From Ascidiimonas aurantiaca (GTDB taxonomy: Bacteria > Bacteroidota > Bacteroidia > Flavobacteriales > Flavobacteriaceae): DNA of 64,000 nt. The stretch is taken from positions 1-64,000 of the forward strand of contig NZ_JBBEWR010000003.1 in the NCBI RefSeq assembly GCF_037646345.1. Reading direction: 5' to 3'. The notes below the pieces were generated by a model. It saw only the letters and a program-made list of their open reading frames with translations. It searched no databases and was not told the origin of the DNA. Position 1 is the stretch's first letter. Every line of letters begins with the position of its first letter. The translations under genes and the position numbers were made by a program. This document shows positions 26,373 through 34,350 of the stretch, piece after piece.

Positions 26373-27131
26373 ATGATAAAAAAACTGATAATCATAACCC
26401 TGGGCATTCTTATGAGTTTTGGCCGTATAGGCTGGGCACAGAATACTATCACCCACGGAAAAGTAACCTATAGTGTTAGTATGGAACATCTCTATGCAAA
26501 TGCTTCGGAAAAATTGAGAAAGTTTCCCCAAACAGAACAATACTTTAAAGATATTGCCTCACTAGCAGAAAATTTGAAACTGGAACTTACATTTTCCGGA
26601 AACCAGTCAAGTTTTCAATTAACCAGGGTATTGAACGTTGGAGAACATAATACAAAAATGAACTTTGTTCAGATGGTAGTCTCAAACGGAACTTACTACA
26701 CTGATCTGGATAAAAAAACACAAATTTTGCAAACCCAACAAGGTAGAGAGGTATATAATGTGCGTTCTGAAATCAAAAAAATCAAATGGCAGCTTACCAG
26801 CGAGAAAAAAAAGATCGGGGATTTTACCTGTTACAAAGCTGTTAGCATGAAAACATTGGGCGATAATACTTTACGGGAAGTTGTCGCCTGGTATGCCCCC
26901 AGTATTCCCCTGGCCTTTGGGCCCAAAGAATATGTTGGCAGCCTGCCCGGGCTGATCATGGAAGTACAGGATCCGGTGGCTTTTTTTAGGTGTACTTCCA
27001 TTACACTTAACCCCAAAGAAAAGATCACTATTCCCTTTCCGGACGAAGCCACTATTACCACCATAACCGAAGAGGAATACCGGCAAAAAGGAAATACTGC
27101 CTACCAAATGCTTAAGAAAAATAAACCCTAG
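26373..27131 (+). CDS. GLPGLI-family protein, copy 1
   Basis: 252 residues with a signal peptide ending in WAQ (about residue 22). GLPGLI/Porph_ging signatures (TIGR01200, PF09697): GKVTYSVSME near the mature N-terminus, YTDLDKKTQILQTQQGREVY, IGDFTCYKAV, and AWYAPSIPLAFGPKEYVGSLPGLIME (a GSLPGLI variant). The C-terminus is ITIPFPDEATITTITEEEYRQ. The family is found in Bacteroidota as periplasmic or surface proteins of unknown function, often beside carboxypeptidase-regulatory/TonB-receptor-like barrels. It follows peptide copy 1 by 74 bases and is followed by a truncated GLPGLI gene after 7 bases. Confidence 0.88.
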   Translation: MIKKLIIITLGILMSFGRIGWAQNTITHGKVTYSVSMEHLYANASEKLRKFPQTEQYFKDIASLAENLKLELTFSGNQSSFQLTRVLNVGEHNTKMNFVQMVVSNGTYYTDLDKKTQILQTQQGREVYNVRSEIKKIKWQLTSEKKKIGDFTCYKAVSMKTLGDNTLREVVAWYAPSIPLAFGPKEYVGSLPGLIMEVQDPVAFFRCTSITLNPKEKITIPFPDEATITTITEEEYRQKGNTAYQMLKKNKP

Positions 27132-27138
27132 ACCTGTT

Positions 27139-27375
27139 GTGAAAAAACTAATGACCTTAGTATTACTATGTACCTTTTATTTAGGTATGGCGCAAAATGC
27201 TTTTACCCAAGGAAAGGTAACCTATCATGTAAGTTTAGAACCTTTATTGGCATTGGAAAAAAAGAGAGCCAATAACCCTATGGCAAATCGCTATTTTCAA
27301 AACTTATCCAGTATAGCAGAAAATATAAAACTAGAGCTTATGTTTTCCGATAACCTTTCTTTTTTTAAGCGATAA
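27139..27375 (+). pseudogene. Truncated GLPGLI gene
   Basis: A GTG start (VKKLMTLVLL) and signal peptide are followed by about 60 mature residues (GKVTYHVSLEPLLALEKK, AENIKLELMFSDNL), then a stop. It is missing the middle and the GLPGLI motif. The first 250 bp match the intact gene at 28517-29260 closely, including the 18 bases before the start, so it is a broken copy left by the tandem duplication. The frame ends in sequence that leads into repeat copy 2 (27386). It could still encode a secreted 78-residue peptide. Confidence 0.75.
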
Positions 27376-27385
27376 AAAATATAAA

Positions 27386-27424
27386 TTTTCCAAAACCAGG
27401 AAGCGTAAAAAGTTTGTGGTTTTC
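27386..27424 (+). repeat. 39-bp direct repeat, copy 2
   Basis: Same as 25954-25992, located immediately after the truncated GLPGLI gene and about 90 bases upstream of peptide copy 2. It probably marks the joint of the tandem duplication. Confidence 0.8.
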
Positions 27425-27510
27425 CCATAGCAACCAATTTAAAAGACTACGATATTTTTGAACAAGTACGTACTAAAAATATAAGTATTAACCTTTAAAA
27501 TTATTTAATC

Positions 27511-27726
27511 ATGAAGAAGACATTTCTTTTGTTAGTAACCTTGCTAATGACGACTACACCTACTTTTTCATATAGTTCTCAAAAGACACTTAACAATGAT
27601 TCGTTTTGTGAAAATCGAGCTTTTGACATGGCAGATGATTGGTTTGATCGTACAGGTGATGGTTTCGTTGCCGGAAAAGTGTTTGAAATAGCATATAATA
27701 GTTGCATGAGTTTAATGGGTATTTAA
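27511..27726 (+). CDS. Small secreted two-cysteine peptide, copy 2
   Basis: 71 residues, with a signal peptide (MKKTFLLLVTLLMTTTPTFS). The mature part aligns with copy 1: FCENRAFDMADDWFDRTGDGF, then VAGKVFEIAYNSCMSLM. The two Cys, the GF[VA]xG core and the CM near the C-terminus are conserved. The TTTAAAATTATT leader motif is at 27494-27505, again 5 bases before the ATG. The first gene of a transcript that continues, past a stem-loop, into two GLPGLI genes. Sequence differs from copy 1 at more than half of mature positions, so the copies have diverged functionally or under selection. Confidence 0.7.
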   Translation: MKKTFLLLVTLLMTTTPTFSYSSQKTLNNDSFCENRAFDMADDWFDRTGDGFVAGKVFEIAYNSCMSLMGI

Positions 27727-27733
27727 AGTAAAC

Positions 27734-27751
27734 AGGAGAGGACGCTCTCCT
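27734..27751 (+). terminator. Stem-loop between peptide and GLPGLI gene
   Basis: AGGAGAG pairs perfectly with CTCTCCT around GACG, followed by ATTTTA, 8 bases after the peptide stop. It looks like an attenuator or partial terminator that would let the peptide be made in excess over downstream genes. Confidence 0.6.
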
Positions 27752-27771
27752 ATTTTACAAAACTATATCTT

Positions 27772-28509
27772 ATGAAAAAAATCATAATTGCACTTCTGTT
27801 GTTTTGTGCTTCTTATAAAGGTATCTCGCAAAACCAGATAACTCACGGAAAAGTAACATACAGTGTGAGCTTAGATCGCACTTATAATGAATTGTATGAA
27901 AAAATTAAAGATGACCCTTTCAAGTTAAACCATTTTAAAGAAGTGGCAAACTTGGCCAGAAACTTTCAATTGGAGTTAAATTTTTCAGATAAGATTTCAA
28001 GTTTCCACATACAAAAAGGATTGCATATAGAATCAAAAAACGAAATGTTAGGTTTGGTAGAAATGCTCATTTCCAAAGGTACTTATTTCACTGATCTAGA
28101 CCGTAAAATACAAATTTTACAGACTAGACAGGGAAACCATGTCTACAATGTAAAAGCAAACATTAAAAAAGTCAAGTGGCACCTTACTAGGGAGAAAAAA
28201 AAGATCGGGGATTTCATTTGTTATAAGGCCACGTACCAAAAAAAAATATTGGATAATTTTTTTCTGGTCACCGCATGGTACACCCCTAGTATGCCCCTGG
28301 CCTTTGGCCCCAAAGAATATGCAGGCAGTTTGCCGGGATTGATCATGGAACTTGACGATCCCGTAACGCACTTCATATGTACTTCTATAGAACTTAACCC
28401 CAAAGAAAAGATTACCATCCCTTTTCCGGACGAAGCTACCATAACTGAGGATGAATATCAGCAACAGGGAAGTACTGCCTATCAAAAGCTTAAGAAAAAT
28501 AAACCCTAG
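27772..28509 (+). CDS. GLPGLI-family protein, copy 2
   Basis: 245 residues with a signal peptide ending in ISQ. Same motifs as copy 1: THGKVTYSVSLDR, YFTDLDRKIQILQTRQG, IGDFICYKATYQKK, TAWYTPSMPLAFGPKEYAGS followed by LPGLIMELDD, and ITIPFPDEATIT. It starts 45 bases after peptide copy 2, past the stem-loop. The next GLPGLI gene begins 7 bases after its stop. Clustered pairs of GLPGLI genes suggest they act as multimers or on different partners. Function unknown. Confidence 0.88.
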   Translation: MKKIIIALLLFCASYKGISQNQITHGKVTYSVSLDRTYNELYEKIKDDPFKLNHFKEVANLARNFQLELNFSDKISSFHIQKGLHIESKNEMLGLVEMLISKGTYFTDLDRKIQILQTRQGNHVYNVKANIKKVKWHLTREKKKIGDFICYKATYQKKILDNFFLVTAWYTPSMPLAFGPKEYAGSLPGLIMELDDPVTHFICTSIELNPKEKITIPFPDEATITEDEYQQQGSTAYQKLKKNKP

Positions 28510-28516
28510 GCCTGTT

Positions 28517-29260
28517 GTGAAAAAACTAGTGACCTTAGTATTACTATGTACTTTTTATATAGGTATGGCGCAAAATGCTGTTACCCACGGAAAAGTAACT
28601 TATCATGTAGATTTGGAGCCGTTTTATAAAGCTGGAACAGAAAAAATCAAAAATCCAATAGCAGAAAAGATATTTAAGGATCTGTCAATTGCGGCGGAAA
28701 GAATGGAACTGGAACTTACATTTTCCGATAATCTGTCCCGTTTTCGTATAAAAAAAGGCTTACGCGTAGGTAAAGAAGAAAGATCAAATTTTATGCTTGC
28801 AAAAACACTGGTTTGTAAAGGTACCTATTATACCGATTTAGATAAAAAAATACAGATACTACAAACCCGGCAGGGAGGAGAGGTATATAGTATAAAATCC
28901 AGTACTGAAAGCATTCAGTGGCAACTTACCGACGAGAAAAAAAAGATCGGGGATTTTATTTGTTATAAGGCCACCTATCAAAAAAAAGTGTTGGATAATT
29001 CTTTTCTGGTCACTGCCTGGTACGCTCCTAATATTCCTTTAGCCTTTGGCCCCGGGGAATATGCAGGAGGCTTACCGGGATTGATTATGGAAGTATACGA
29101 TCATATAACCCATTATCGATGTACTTCTATAGAACTTAACCCCAAAGAAAAGATTACCATTCCCTTTCCGGACGAAGCTACTATTAGCACTATAACCGAA
29201 GAGGAATACCGGCAAAAAGGAAATGCCGCCTACCAAATGCTTAAGAAAAATAAACCCTAA
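28517..29260 (+). CDS. GLPGLI-family protein, copy 3
   Basis: 247 residues from GTG 28517 (VKKLVTLVLLCTFYIGMAQ signal peptide); a longer frame from 28451 overlaps the previous gene in another frame and is unlikely. Motifs: THGKVTYHVDLEPFY, ERMELELTFSDNLSRFRIKK, YTDLDKKIQILQTRQGGEVY, IGDFICYKATYQKK, TAWYAPNIPLAFGPGEYAGG followed by LPGLIMEVYD. The 5' 250 bp are nearly the same as the truncated gene at 27139, so they arose by duplication. Its C-terminus matches copy 1 (TISTITEEEYRQKGNAAYQM). Confidence 0.88.
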   Translation: MKKLVTLVLLCTFYIGMAQNAVTHGKVTYHVDLEPFYKAGTEKIKNPIAEKIFKDLSIAAERMELELTFSDNLSRFRIKKGLRVGKEERSNFMLAKTLVCKGTYYTDLDKKIQILQTRQGGEVYSIKSSTESIQWQLTDEKKKIGDFICYKATYQKKVLDNSFLVTAWYAPNIPLAFGPGEYAGGLPGLIMEVYDHITHYRCTSIELNPKEKITIPFPDEATISTITEEEYRQKGNAAYQMLKKNKP

Positions 29261-29286
29261 AATAATAACTTTAAAATTATTAATGA

Positions 29287-29511
29287 ATGAAAAAGACACT
29301 TGTTTTAGCCACGGCCATACTAATAACAGCAACCCCTGTTTTTGCAAACGGCCCGGAAATTAAAAAAGACATAATTGAAGGAGATCCTGAAACTTGCGAA
29401 ACTTTTGCCTGGGCCGCATCACATTTGGCGTATGCAATGACCCATGATGGTTTTGCAGCGGGAGCTACATGGTATTCTGTTTATAATAACTGTATGGCCG
29501 GTAGTGCATAA
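29287..29511 (+). CDS. Small secreted two-cysteine peptide, copy 3
   Basis: 74 residues, signal peptide MKKTLVLATAILITATPVFA, mature start near NGPEIKK. Matches the other two copies in the C-E-x-F-A-W-x-x-A, T-H-D-G-F-A-A-G and Y-N-N-C-M positions. The leader motif TTTAAAATTATT ends 5 bases before its ATG. It is 26 bases after GLPGLI copy 3 and thus may also be co-transcribed with the upstream genes. More negatively charged than the other copies. Function unknown. Confidence 0.7.
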   Translation: MKKTLVLATAILITATPVFANGPEIKKDIIEGDPETCETFAWAASHLAYAMTHDGFAAGATWYSVYNNCMAGSA

Positions 29512-29531
29512 CACCAAACATTAAAAGCACC

Positions 29532-29555
29532 AACAGGAGGGGACGCTTTCCTGTT
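29532..29555 (+). terminator. Stem-loop between peptide and GLPGLI gene
   Basis: AACAGGA pairs with TCCTGTT, extended by two G-T pairs, with loop GGACGC, then TAGTTAAA. It shares the GGACGCT core with the stem-loop at 27734. Confidence 0.5.
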
Positions 29556-29573
29556 TAGTTAAAAACCTTGATT

Positions 29574-30323
29574 ATGAAAAAATATTTAATTGTTTTCATA
29601 CTGCTCCTCGGAAGTATTTTTTTTGGTACAGCGCAAAACCCTGTTACAAATGGAAAAGTAACTTATAGTGTGGATCTGCAGCCTTTTTTGGCCTATGTAC
29701 GGAGTGCTCCGGAAACAGCAAAATACCCGCAGATGGTAACATTTTTTGGTGATATGCCGGGTTTGGCAGAAAGAATGGAACTGGAGCTTACGTTTTCGGG
29801 AAAACAATCCCGTTTTCGCATTAAAAAAGGCTTACGTGTAGGGAGAGAAGACATTAATATGGCTATTGTAGTAAAACGTTTTGTTTCCAAGGGTATTTAT
29901 TATACAGATCTGGATAAAAAGATACAGATCTTGCGAACCCGGCACGGAGGTACGGTGTATAATGTAAAATCGAACATAGGAAATATCAACTGGAAACTGA
30001 CCCGGGAGAAAAAAAAGATCGGAGACTTTGTTTGCTATAAAGCTACCCACCAAAAAAAGGTGCTGGACAAATATTATGAAGTAACGGCATGGTATGCCCC
30101 GGGTATCCCGCTGGCTTTTGGCCCCGGGGAATACGCCGGCAGCCTGCCCGGCCTCATCCTCGAGCTATACGACCATGTAAAACATTTTAGATGTACCTCT
30201 ATTACCCTTAACCCTGAGAAAAAGATCACGGTTTCCTTTCCCAACGAAGCTGCCATTACCACCATAACCGAAGAAGAATACCAGCAAATAGGGGATGGTA
30301 TATATCAAAGTTTCAAACAATAA
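29574..30323 (+). CDS. GLPGLI-family protein, copy 4
   Basis: 249 residues from ATG 29574 (an in-frame TTG lies two codons before). Signal peptide ends in TAQ. Motifs: NGKVTYSVDLQPF, AERMELELTFSGKQSRFRIK, YTDLDKKIQILRTRHGGTVY, IGDFVCYKATHQKK, TAWYAPGIPLAFGPGEYAGS followed by LPGLILELYD. It is the last GLPGLI gene of the tandem cluster and is 36 bases before the large outer-membrane protein gene, which suggests they are co-transcribed and work together at the cell surface or periplasm. Confidence 0.88.
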   Translation: MKKYLIVFILLLGSIFFGTAQNPVTNGKVTYSVDLQPFLAYVRSAPETAKYPQMVTFFGDMPGLAERMELELTFSGKQSRFRIKKGLRVGREDINMAIVVKRFVSKGIYYTDLDKKIQILRTRHGGTVYNVKSNIGNINWKLTREKKKIGDFVCYKATHQKKVLDKYYEVTAWYAPGIPLAFGPGEYAGSLPGLILELYDHVKHFRCTSITLNPEKKITVSFPNEAAITTITEEEYQQIGDGIYQSFKQ

Positions 30324-30359
30324 AAACCTTACTAATTTGCTCCCATTACAAAAAGTGGT

Positions 30360-33017
30360 TTGAAAATATATCTCTTAGTATTATGTGCATTAGCCTGTTC
30401 CCTGGTTCACGGCCAGGAAATTACCTTAAGCGGTACGGTAAAGGACAGCCTGAATACCCCTCTTGCCAATGCCAATATTCTGGCTTTCCCAACTACCGAT
30501 ACAGATAAGGTGCGCTTTGCCATTTCTGACCAAAAAGGGCGCTATACCTTAAAGCTGGCCAAAGCGGTTAGCTATACGCTGGAAGTAAGCTATATTGGTT
30601 TTACGAGTTACACGGCCACCCTAACGGCCGAAAAAGATCTGGTAAAAGATATCATCCTGCAACCGGCTGCCACTGCGCTGGACGAAGTAGTGCTTACCTA
30701 CAAAATTCCCGTTACCATTAAAAAGGATACCATTATTTACAATCCGGAAGCTTTTGTGACCGGAAAAGAGCGAAAACTGCGCGAAATGCTTAAAAAACTG
30801 CCCGGCGTGGAAGTGGACCGGGAAGGAAACGTGCTGGTAAAGGGAAAAGAAGTAAATACACTTCTGGTGGACGACCGCACTTTTTTTACAGGTGACACTA
30901 AACTGGGCGTTAACAACATTCCTGCCGATGTGGTAGATAAAATAGAAGTATATGAAAATTACAGCGCGATCCCGTTTTTAAAAGGCCTGGAAGATTCTGA
31001 TAAAACGGCTCTAAACGTAAAGCTAAAAAAAGATAAAAAGCGGTTTACCTTTGGCGATATTGAAGCAGGTGCAGGTATTGAAGACCGGTATGCGGTGCAT
31101 CCCAATATATTTTATTACGCCCCCAAAACCAATATCAATTTTATTGGCGACCTGAACAATACCGGTGAAAAATCGTTTACGTTGCGCGACTTTTTTAATT
31201 TTGAAGGCGGGTTCCAACGGTTGTTTGGCAAGACTGCCAATACACTGGGTCCCGACCTTACCCGTTTTCTGCTCAACGAGGATTTTACAGCGTTGAGGAA
31301 CCAGTTTGGCGCGCTAAACATTCGCCAGGACCTCTCCCCAAAAACCACCATAAATGCGTACGCCATTCTTAATGACTCCCGCATAGATGAGAGGACGGTT
31401 AACGAGAACCAGTTTATCAATACCGATCAAATTACGACTGAAAACCGGGAGGCCACCAACAACAGTAATACCTTTTTTGCACTGGGAAAAATGGCACTTA
31501 CCTATCAGCCCGGGTTTAATGAAGATCTCTCGGTTACCACTTTTATCAAAGCTTCCAAAGGCGACCAGAATGGTGATACCCGCACCACTACCGGCGACAG
31601 CACCACTCGTTTTAATACCCGGCGGTTCCTGGATGTGTTTGATCTTACCCAAAATGTGGGGTACAACAAAAAGTTTTCCAGAGCTCAAACCCTAAAAGCA
31701 GAGGCCACTTTTACCCTGCAAAAAAACCGGCCGGATAACCGGTTTACAGGCGATATTCCTTTTTTAGAGGCTTCGCTGCCCCTGGAACCAGACCCGGTTA
31801 CCGATGTTTTTCAGGAAAGCCGTACCGATCGCCTGTTTTTTGATGTTTTTTTTAAAAATTACTGGGTGCTTAACAATACCAACCACATATATACCTCTAT
31901 AGGTACACAGCTTACTCTGGAAGACTATTTTACCCGCGATGGCCAACGCCTCTCTGATAACGGTGTAAACGAGTTTGAAGAGGGTTTTGGTAATAATGTG
32001 GATTACCGCCTGCACGATACATTTCTTGGGGTTGAATACAAAATGTTACTGGGGGTCTTTACCCTAAAAACCGGATTGTTTTTTCACCATTACCAGTGGC
32101 AAAACAGGCAATTAGGCCAGGAAGTGGTGCAGCGCACCAACCTGCTGCTCCCCGAAGCCGGTATAGAGGTTGAACTCAGTAATATTGAACAACTCACTTT
32201 TAACTATAAACGGGATGCCCGGTTTCCGCAGGGTTCGCAACTGGCACAAAACTTCACCCTATTAGATTTTAATCAGCTTTTTAGAGGGGATGCCGCATTG
32301 CAGCATGACCGTTCACACCTGTTTACCCTTAACTATTCAAAATTCAATTTATTGAAAGGCACTTCTTTTAAAGCTTTTACCAATTATACCCTTAAAACAC
32401 AAAACATAAAGAACGCCTCTTTGCTGGAGGGCATTAATCAGGTAAATACCGTACAAATCCTGGGGCTACAGGAAAAGATGCTTTCCACCAATATCCATAT
32501 GAGTAAGACCTTTAGCAAAATAAAATATGGTATAAAGGCCCGGGCCAGTTATAACGATTTCTTTCAGATCGTAAACAATGTAGTCTCCAAGAATATTTCC
32601 AAAAGGCTCTCGGCCGAAGCAACTATTGCTACCCGGTTCAAAAAGTTCCCCAATGTAGAAGCTGGGTACCGCTATGAACCTTCCCGGTTCCAGTCAGAAA
32701 GAGGAGTTAACAATTTTATTACCCAGGTATATAGTTTTGATATGGAGTACACTTTTCTGAGAGATTTTACCTTAAAGGGAGACTATGAACGCACCAATTT
32801 TAGCAATACCTCAGGTACGAGATCCATATACGATCTGGCAAATGTTTCTCTTTTTTATCAAAAAGAAGACAGCCCCTGGGGCTTTGAGCTAAGCTGCACC
32901 AATATACTGAACACCACATTCAGGAGACAGAGTTCATTTTCAAATATTCTGATCTCAGACCAACGTATATTTATTCTACCCAGGATTATTATGGCAAAGG
33001 TGAGTTTTAAGTTATAA
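30360..33017 (+). CDS. Carboxypeptidase-regulatory-like/beta-barrel outer-membrane protein, module 1
   Basis: 885 residues from a TTG start. Signal peptide ends in VHGQ. Residues 20-105 are a carboxypeptidase-regulatory-like beta domain (ITLSGTVKDSLNTPLANANI, VSYIGFTSYTATL). Next is a plug-like region (RKLREMLKKLPGVEVDREGN, VNTLLVDDRTFF, VVDKIEVYENYSAIPFLKG). From residue about 225 a long beta-barrel ends in ILPRIIMAKVSFKL. No clear TonB box is seen. This type accompanies GLPGLI proteins in many Bacteroidota. It may be a receptor, importer or exporter for a peptide. It comes 36 bases after GLPGLI copy 4, last in a cluster with three peptides. Confidence 0.85.
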   Translation: MKIYLLVLCALACSLVHGQEITLSGTVKDSLNTPLANANILAFPTTDTDKVRFAISDQKGRYTLKLAKAVSYTLEVSYIGFTSYTATLTAEKDLVKDIILQPAATALDEVVLTYKIPVTIKKDTIIYNPEAFVTGKERKLREMLKKLPGVEVDREGNVLVKGKEVNTLLVDDRTFFTGDTKLGVNNIPADVVDKIEVYENYSAIPFLKGLEDSDKTALNVKLKKDKKRFTFGDIEAGAGIEDRYAVHPNIFYYAPKTNINFIGDLNNTGEKSFTLRDFFNFEGGFQRLFGKTANTLGPDLTRFLLNEDFTALRNQFGALNIRQDLSPKTTINAYAILNDSRIDERTVNENQFINTDQITTENREATNNSNTFFALGKMALTYQPGFNEDLSVTTFIKASKGDQNGDTRTTTGDSTTRFNTRRFLDVFDLTQNVGYNKKFSRAQTLKAEATFTLQKNRPDNRFTGDIPFLEASLPLEPDPVTDVFQESRTDRLFFDVFFKNYWVLNNTNHIYTSIGTQLTLEDYFTRDGQRLSDNGVNEFEEGFGNNVDYRLHDTFLGVEYKMLLGVFTLKTGLFFHHYQWQNRQLGQEVVQRTNLLLPEAGIEVELSNIEQLTFNYKRDARFPQGSQLAQNFTLLDFNQLFRGDAALQHDRSHLFTLNYSKFNLLKGTSFKAFTNYTLKTQNIKNASLLEGINQVNTVQILGLQEKMLSTNIHMSKTFSKIKYGIKARASYNDFFQIVNNVVSKNISKRLSAEATIATRFKKFPNVEAGYRYEPSRFQSERGVNNFITQVYSFDMEYTFLRDFTLKGDYERTNFSNTSGTRSIYDLANVSLFYQKEDSPWGFELSCTNILNTTFRRQSSFSNILISDQRIFILPRIIMAKVSFKL

Positions 33018-33023
33018 AGGCTT

Positions 33024-33185
33024 TTTTTGCCGCAGCCGCGAAAATGCTTCAGTACCCATAAAACGTACCAAAACCATACTTCCTCCAAAAAGAAACGTAT
33101 GTATCGTGCAAATTACCGATAAACAATTTGGTATGATCAAGTTGTTTCACGCATAGAAACCTAAAGAACCGGAAAAACCATCCCC
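33024..33185 (+). pseudogene. cas2 3'-end remnant
   Basis: About 160 bp that match the 3' half of the intact cas2 (21966-22126) with about 16 differences by eye. The reading CRSRENASVPIKRTKTILPP and VCIVQITDKQFGMIKLFHA is recognisably Cas2, but a TAG interrupts it where cas2 has CAG. The upstream half of cas2 is absent. The remnant lies between the end of module 1 and the start of the module 2 peptide gene. After its TAG the same frame continues without a break into the peptide signal sequence. Confidence 0.88.
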
Positions 33186-33207
33186 GGAAAAAGTTTTATT
33201 TATTTTA

Positions 33208-33471
33208 ATGTGTGCTTTAACTAGCACGGTTTTTGCTAATAGTGAAATAAGCAGCGTAACAGGCCAAGAGAATATTGTTTATGAAAAAACAACATTCTAT
33301 TCTTTGGAAGAGGTTATAAAGGAGCTTGAATTCAGTCCCTGTACACAAGGTATTGTATCAGCAATCATCGTAATTGATTGTGGCGATGGCACTGGCACTA
33401 CCTATAATGGTAATTTTTGTGCAGAACATACAGAAGCGATGGTTGAACATCTGGTATCTTTTTGTAATTAA
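33208..33471 (+). CDS. Small secreted four-cysteine peptide, module 2
   Basis: 87 residues from ATG 33208 (MCALTSTVFA, NSE mature start). In the same frame upstream, EKVLFIL precedes the ATG, which looks like the true start of the signal peptide (ATGAAAAAAGTT-type); the original start seems to have been replaced by the cas2 remnant. The mature part has three Cys (CTQG, CGDG, FCAEH) and a fourth near the end (SFCN), plus an IVSAIIVIDCGDGTG core. It is not alignable with the peptides of module 1 except for size, secretion and Cys content. A GLPGLI gene follows after 56 bases. It may no longer be translated efficiently. Confidence 0.55.
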   Translation: MCALTSTVFANSEISSVTGQENIVYEKTTFYSLEEVIKELEFSPCTQGIVSAIIVIDCGDGTGTTYNGNFCAEHTEAMVEHLVSFCN

Positions 33472-33527
33472 TTAATAATTTAACAATAAAATTCTATGTT
33501 AGAACAGTTTCTTTTTAATAAACAAAC

Positions 33528-34325
33528 ATGAAAAAAAAACTATCTTTTTATATCTGTATTAGTTTTATTTTAGTAGGGCATACTCAAGAAAACAATCAGG
33601 GTATTGTTTACTATGGGCATAAAGAAAGTTTTGGAATGGGTGCTCCCATAGGTTTAGACTACAATGCTTATTTGGTTTTCAATTCAAACACATCTACATA
33701 CGTTTCTCAAAAAGATTCTCTAGAAGGAGGTCCTGTTAAAGAATTCGTGAGAATTAAAACTGAAGATAAGCGTCTTTTTGTTCATACAAAAATTACGAAT
33801 ACACATGGCTTTATACACCATGTTGACCGAAAGAAAGGACTTTTTATAAGCAGGGATATCGGGTTTCGGTATGTAAAACAGTCTATCCCAAAAATTAAAT
33901 GGAATATTGGTAAAGAAACGAAAGTAATAGGTAATTTAAAGTGCTATAAAGCAACCACAGGCTTTAGAGGTAGGGAGTATACAGCTTGGTTTACTCTTGA
34001 AATACCTTTGCCATTCGGGCCATGGAAGCTGCAGGGTTTACCAGGATTGATACTTGAAGCGTACGACACAAATAAAGAAGTTTATTTCTATTTCAAATCT
34101 ATCAAATATCCTACTACCAAAAATATCCCTATCATTAAACCTAATCCTGTTGCCGAAAACAAACATTGGATAACATTTGAAGAATATAGAACGCAGTTGT
34201 ATGACACGCATAGAAAAAGGATTGAAAACGGAAGGTTAATGATCGAGCAGGCCGGAATAGATTCTGAAGAAAATAAAGCTTCTATGAAAATATCATACAT
34301 TGAAGTTTTTGACAATCTACAATAA
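33528..34325 (+). CDS. GLPGLI-family protein, module 2
   Basis: 265 residues. Signal peptide MKKKLSFYICISFILVGHTQ. The family core is present: IKWNIGKETKVIGNLKCYKA, then TTGFRGREYTAWFTLEIPLP followed by FGPWKLQGLPGLILEAYD, which has the full GLPGLI motif. The FRGREYTAWF stretch replaces the QKK-type loop of module 1 copies and agrees with the third module's protein, so modules 2 and 3 form one branch. The 3' end overlaps the possible TTG start of the next gene. A/T-rich compared with the genes around the cas locus. Confidence 0.9.
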   Translation: MKKKLSFYICISFILVGHTQENNQGIVYYGHKESFGMGAPIGLDYNAYLVFNSNTSTYVSQKDSLEGGPVKEFVRIKTEDKRLFVHTKITNTHGFIHHVDRKKGLFISRDIGFRYVKQSIPKIKWNIGKETKVIGNLKCYKATTGFRGREYTAWFTLEIPLPFGPWKLQGLPGLILEAYDTNKEVYFYFKSIKYPTTKNIPIIKPNPVAENKHWITFEEYRTQLYDTHRKRIENGRLMIEQAGIDSEENKASMKISYIEVFDNLQ

Positions 34326-34350
34326 AAAAATCTACCCGGCCAATAAACGA

